NCBI GenBank assembly: GCA_963813415.1
Contig: CAWEYW010000006.1
Coordinates: 105,535-169,534, forward strand
Reading direction: 5' to 3'
DNA: 64,000 nt
Origin: CAIWHR01 sp963813415
Lineage (GTDB): Bacteria > Pseudomonadota > Gammaproteobacteria > Burkholderiales > Casimicrobiaceae
The position numbers and the translations under genes are program-made. The notes under the pieces are model-generated. The model had not been told where the DNA came from, made no database searches, and worked only from the letters and a program-made list of their open reading frames with translations. Positions 60,566 through 64,000 of the stretch are shown here, in pieces. How positions within the stretch are numbered: position 1 is the stretch's first letter; every line of letters begins with the position of its first letter.

Positions 60566-60741
60566 CATGGTCTCCTAGGTCTGTTTGGCGTCGTAAGTAA
60601 GAGCGCGTTGTTTGCTGAGGAGTTAATGTGCGTCCGAGTTGCACCCCTAGTCCTTTAGCGGCCTTAAATGTTCTGAAATTTTGGGGATCGGAGTAGATTC
60701 AGCGGGATCGTCCCCCTGAAAAGCTTCGAGCCGCCGCCGTG

Positions 60742-63276
60742 ATGGCTACCTACCGATTCGGTCGCATTGAGCTGAGCCCAGCCACTCGGCAGCTCCTGGT
60801 CGACCATAAGCCGGTGCCGCTTGGTGCGCGCGCGTTCGATGTTCTGCTTGCGTTGATTGAACGGCGCGATCGTCTGGTGACCAAGAACGAATTGCTCGAC
60901 CTGGTCTGGCCGGGCGCGGTGGTCGAAGAGAACAATCTGCAGGTGCAGATCAGCAGCTTGCGGAAGGCGCTTGGACCGCAAGCGATCGCGACCATACCAG
61001 GGCGTGGCTACCGGTTCGCGGCGGCGGTGAATGCACCATCGACCCCGGCAGCGCCTGCCGAGCCGTCGGCGAAGCCCCACACGAACCTGCCGCGGCCATT
61101 GCCCGCGTTGCTCGGGCGCGAGGACGACCTTGCGAAGCTCGGTGCGCTGATTGACGAGCACCCGTTGGTCAGCGTGGTCGGTTCCGTCGGCATGGGCAAG
61201 ACGTTGCTCGCGCAGCACTTGCTCGAGACACGCCAGGAGACTTACCCGCAGGGCGTGTGCTGGGTCGAGCTCGGTGGCATTTCCGACCCGGCACTAATCC
61301 CGGCGACCCTTGCCACCGCGCTCGGCGTCGTCCCGGGTGCCGGCGACGCGCTTCAGGGCCTATGTGCAGCGGTCGCGCCGCTGAAGATGTTGGTTGCGCT
61401 GGACGCCGCCGACCGTCTACTCGCCGATGTCGCAGCCATCGCCAAGGCCTTAATGAGCGCAGGGCCGGGCATACGCCTGCTGGTCACCGCGCAGGTGCCA
61501 CTGAAGCTTGCGGCCGAGTGGGTCTACCGCATCGGTCCGCTTGCAGTGCCGCAGGGCCCGATGGGCGCGGCGCAGGCACTCAACTTCAGCGCTGTAGCGT
61601 TGTTTGTTGAGCGCGCGCGTTCCGCGGATGCCCGCTTTACGTTCACCGATGCCGTTGCCCCGGTGGTGATCGACCTTTGCCGTGAACTCGATGGTCTGGC
61701 GCTGGCGATCGAGCTAGCCGCTGCCCGCGTGCCCATGCTCGGCGTGCAACGGCTCGCGCATTCGATGAAGGATAGGCTGAAGCTGCTGAACATCAGCCGC
61801 AATCGCGATGCTCCGGCACGCCAGCAAACCTTGCGCGCGGCGCTGGAGTGGAGCCACGGCTTCCTCGACGCGCGCGAGCAGGCAGTGTTTCGGCGCCTCG
61901 CGGTATTTATCGGCAGCGCATCGCTCGAAGCGATCCAGCGTGTGGTGCCCGACCCGGAAGGTAAGCTCGACGTGTGGGCGGTAATGGACGCGATGGGTGC
62001 GCTGGTCGACCGCTCGCTGGTGGCATTGCTCGCAAATGACGACGAGGCTAACCCACGCTATCGGCTGCTCGAGTCACCGCGCGCCTTTGCGTTGGAGCGG
62101 CTGAGCGATACCGGTGAGAAAGAGATATTGCGCCGCCGGCACGCGGTAGCCATGGCGGCACAGCTCGATTTAGCCTACGACGCCCGGTTCAGCGGCCACA
62201 TCGGCGTCGACGCCTGGTTCGCAACCGTGGGCGCGGATCTCGACAACACGAGGGAAGCACTGGCATGGGCGCGCGAAGCCCGCGAAGCCACGCTTGAGTT
62301 GCAGATCGTCGTTGGGTTGTTGCTCGCGCTGCCGCAGTCGCTTCACACGGAGCGCACCGAACTGGCCGAGCGTTGTGCAACTCTGATCGCGAAGGACATG
62401 CCGGCGAGGCTGCAATGTCGCAGTTGGGGCGAGCTCAGCCGTGTATGGGTCAACAGGCACCGGCGGCGCGGCCACGACGCCGCACAACAAGCCGTGCGCC
62501 TCGCACGCGAGCTCGATGCGCAGGAGCCCGATCGTTTTCTTCTGTACAAGGCCCTGTGTGACGTTGCAAGGTTCCCCCCGCACTCAAACGATGCTAGCGA
62601 GGGGGTAACCGCGCTGGCGGAAGCGCGCGAGATGGAAGATTCGGCTTGGCCACCTCATCGCTTGGTCCGGCGGGCACGCGCTGAATCGTTCGTTGCCGCT
62701 TCGCGCGGCGACACCGCCGAGGCCATGCGCCTGACTCGCCGAGTGCTCGCGCTGAGCCGCGCCAGTGGCTCGGAGAGCCCGCTGGCTCTCTGCGACTTGA
62801 TCGATGCCGAGCTGGCCGCAGGAGACGCGGCGGCCGCTGCCCGAAACGGCGCGGCACTCGTCGCTGCGCTCGCGGGCACGCGCAAAGAGTTAGCTCTTGC
62901 CTATGCGCAACTCAACCTTGTGGCCGCGTGGTTGGCACTGGACGATATCGCGCAGGCGCGCGCCGTCGCACAAACCGGGTTGCCGCTCGGGCTCTCGTTC
63001 GAGTTGCAACCATATTGGGCCGACTACCTAGCGCTGCTGGCCGCGTTGGAAAGGCGCCCGCGCGCGGCGGTACGTCTGGCGGGCTACGCGGATGCAGGAT
63101 ATGCCGCACGCAAACAGGGCCGCGCGCTCAACGAAGCTACCGCCATCGAGCGAGCCCGGGCGCTAGGCCTCGCCGCGCTCACCGAAGCGGAGCTAGAAAG
63201 CCTGTTGGCTGAGGGCGCCAAATTGCGGGACGAGGGCATGGCAGTGCTCGCCTTCGCCACTGAGGACGTTTCATGA
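60742..63276 (+). CDS. Winged-helix transcriptional regulator with AAA/NB-ARC-type ATPase (844 aa)
   Basis: Residues 1-100 form an OmpR/CadC-type winged helix (YRFGRIELSPATRQLLVD, FDVLLALIERRDRLVTKNEL, ENNLQVQISSLRKALG, IPGRGYRF). A Pro/Ala linker leads to an ATPase with Walker A GSVGMGKT, a Walker B-like LVALDAADR, and the downstream LCRELDGLALAIELAAARVP with the GLPLA-like motif of NB-ARC/AfsR proteins. The last 350 residues are TPR-like helices. It is a one-component, ATP-controlled regulator whose ligand and targets are unknown. ATG 60742 is preferred over GTG 60739. A terminator follows. Confidence 0.88.
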   Translation: MATYRFGRIELSPATRQLLVDHKPVPLGARAFDVLLALIERRDRLVTKNELLDLVWPGAVVEENNLQVQISSLRKALGPQAIATIPGRGYRFAAAVNAPSTPAAPAEPSAKPHTNLPRPLPALLGREDDLAKLGALIDEHPLVSVVGSVGMGKTLLAQHLLETRQETYPQGVCWVELGGISDPALIPATLATALGVVPGAGDALQGLCAAVAPLKMLVALDAADRLLADVAAIAKALMSAGPGIRLLVTAQVPLKLAAEWVYRIGPLAVPQGPMGAAQALNFSAVALFVERARSADARFTFTDAVAPVVIDLCRELDGLALAIELAAARVPMLGVQRLAHSMKDRLKLLNISRNRDAPARQQTLRAALEWSHGFLDAREQAVFRRLAVFIGSASLEAIQRVVPDPEGKLDVWAVMDAMGALVDRSLVALLANDDEANPRYRLLESPRAFALERLSDTGEKEILRRRHAVAMAAQLDLAYDARFSGHIGVDAWFATVGADLDNTREALAWAREAREATLELQIVVGLLLALPQSLHTERTELAERCATLIAKDMPARLQCRSWGELSRVWVNRHRRRGHDAAQQAVRLARELDAQEPDRFLLYKALCDVARFPPHSNDASEGVTALAEAREMEDSAWPPHRLVRRARAESFVAASRGDTAEAMRLTRRVLALSRASGSESPLALCDLIDAELAAGDAAAAARNGAALVAALAGTRKELALAYAQLNLVAAWLALDDIAQARAVAQTGLPLGLSFELQPYWADYLALLAALERRPRAAVRLAGYADAGYAARKQGRALNEATAIERARALGLAALTEAELESLLAEGAKLRDEGMAVLAFATEDVS

Positions 63277-63402
63277 TTGCTGCAGTCCCGGACTGACATC
63301 GACCGATTGGTGGATGCTAATCGCGAACAAGTTCAATCGTGAGAAATCGGCATCAATGCTATCAAACATTTTGTACTGGGACTGCTGACGATTCGGCCGC
63401 GT

Positions 63403-63424
63403 GCGGCCACAACCGGCCGTTTTT
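63403..63424 (+). terminator. Candidate terminator of the regulator gene
   Basis: CGGCC (63404-63408), a 6-nt loop, GGCCG (63415-63419), then TTTTT. The stem is short; it may be extended by a G-T pair. It lies 127 bp after the stop codon. Confidence 0.5.
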
Positions 63425-63548
63425 GCCCGCAATGCAAAGCGGTCTATCATCGACCGCTCCAGAGTCTAAGCCGTTGTTCAAACTTGACCTCCCGCAAGCG
63501 CGCCGCCGGTTGACCGTGACCTCAGGCGTGACGACCACGGCACACCTC

Positions 63549-64000
63549 ATGACATCCGCTCCTCAGGTGAAAGTCGCGACCCCAAGTGAGCGACTACCGC
63601 TGCATCGCATGCTCGAGCTGTACCAGCACGACCTCTCAGACATCTGGGACCAAGACCTCGACGTTCACGGTGAGTTTGGATACGCACTCGACCGATACTG
63701 GGAGCGCGCCGATTGTTGGCCCTACGTTTTTCTGATGGAAGGCAAGTTCGCAGGCTTCGCGTTGGTCGACAGAAGAGTAAGGATTCCCGGCGACGACTTC
63801 TGGATGGACCAGTTCTTCGTAATGAAGAAGTACCGGCGACAAGGCATTGGAAGGGTAACCGCCGCGGCAGTGCTCGACTTGCACTATGGGCGCTGGCAGA
63901 TCGGCCAGATGCCTGAAAATCGAGTCGCGCAGGCGTTTTGGCGCCAGCTCATCGGCGCGTACACTCGCGAGCACTTCGTCGAGGAGCGACTCACTTCCGG
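63549..64000 (+). CDS. GNAT-family acetyltransferase (cut by window edge)
   Basis: At least 150 codons from ATG 63549, open at the right edge. The sequence reads ELYQHDLSDIWDQDLDVHGE near the start, WPYVFLMEGKFAGFALVD, MDQFFVMKKYRRQGIGRVTA and GRWQIGQMPENRVAQAFWRQ. RRQGIGR is the acetyl-CoA pyrophosphate-binding motif (Q/RxxGxG/A), and NRVAQAFWRQ is the usual fourth motif. Very little of the protein should be missing. The acceptor substrate is unknown. Confidence 0.85.
   Translation, partial: MTSAPQVKVATPSERLPLHRMLELYQHDLSDIWDQDLDVHGEFGYALDRYWERADCWPYVFLMEGKFAGFALVDRRVRIPGDDFWMDQFFVMKKYRRQGIGRVTAAAVLDLHYGRWQIGQMPENRVAQAFWRQLIGAYTREHFVEERLTS

Overview
The window is GC-rich DNA from a chromosome that looks betaproteobacterial. 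The best evidence is the minus-strand gene order FmdB-type zinc ribbon, DUF502 membrane protein, aspS, nudB, which I know from Burkholderiales and relatives, together with rpsO-pnp and uvrC-pgsA neighbourhoods of proteobacterial type. Overlapping starts and stops (ATGA, GTGA) are common, so many genes are probably translated as coupled operons.

Region 1 (about 1-25.8 kb) is core chromosome. rpsO and pnp have a clear sigma70 promoter and hairpins. The aspS operon runs leftward and carries a secreted barnase-like RNase and its barstar inhibitor between aspS and nudB. Then come nfeD-SPFH (membrane quality control), an SDR dehydrogenase, dsbB, a metY-type sulfhydrylase, a CoA-binding protein, a secreted triple beta/gamma-crystallin protein, a 1332-residue seven-PAS GGDEF-EAL protein, an alpha/beta hydrolase, a family 5-type uracil-DNA glycosylase, uvrC, pgsA and a second GGDEF-EAL protein. 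A tRNA-Asn gene with promoter and terminator closes the region.

Region 2 (about 25.8-39 kb) is an accessory zone next to the tRNA. It has low gene density, transposase remnants, an intact 1335-bp IS5-type element with a TTAG target duplication, an AT-richer zinc-ribbon gene, an FNR-like regulator with three of the four cluster cysteines, and a three-gene ribbon-helix-helix / ImmA-IrrE peptidase / PIN-like module that resembles a toxin-antitoxin or defence cassette. A P-loop kinase-like protein and a LOG-family protein follow.

Region 3 (39-59.1 kb) is the most unusual part. Six large proteins without recognisable signal peptides sit in two divergent units. Leftward are a 910-residue protein with a sphingomyelinase D/GDPD-like barrel plus a PLAT domain, a 1238-residue FnIII-like protein, a 947-residue phospholipase D-like protein with two HKD motifs, and a 2126-residue protein with a lectin-like C-terminal part; the last three overlap by 4 nt. 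Rightward are a 483-residue protein built on exact 10-residue repeats and an 846-residue protein of possible alpha/alpha-toroid fold. I read this as a possible undescribed lipid- and surface-directed multi-protein system. Only the two phosphodiesterase folds and the PLAT domain are firm.

Region 4 (59.1-64 kb) holds small membrane proteins, a frameshifted SYLF-domain pseudogene, an 844-residue winged-helix/ATPase regulator and a GNAT acetyltransferase cut by the window end. No rRNA genes, CRISPR arrays or replication origin were seen.
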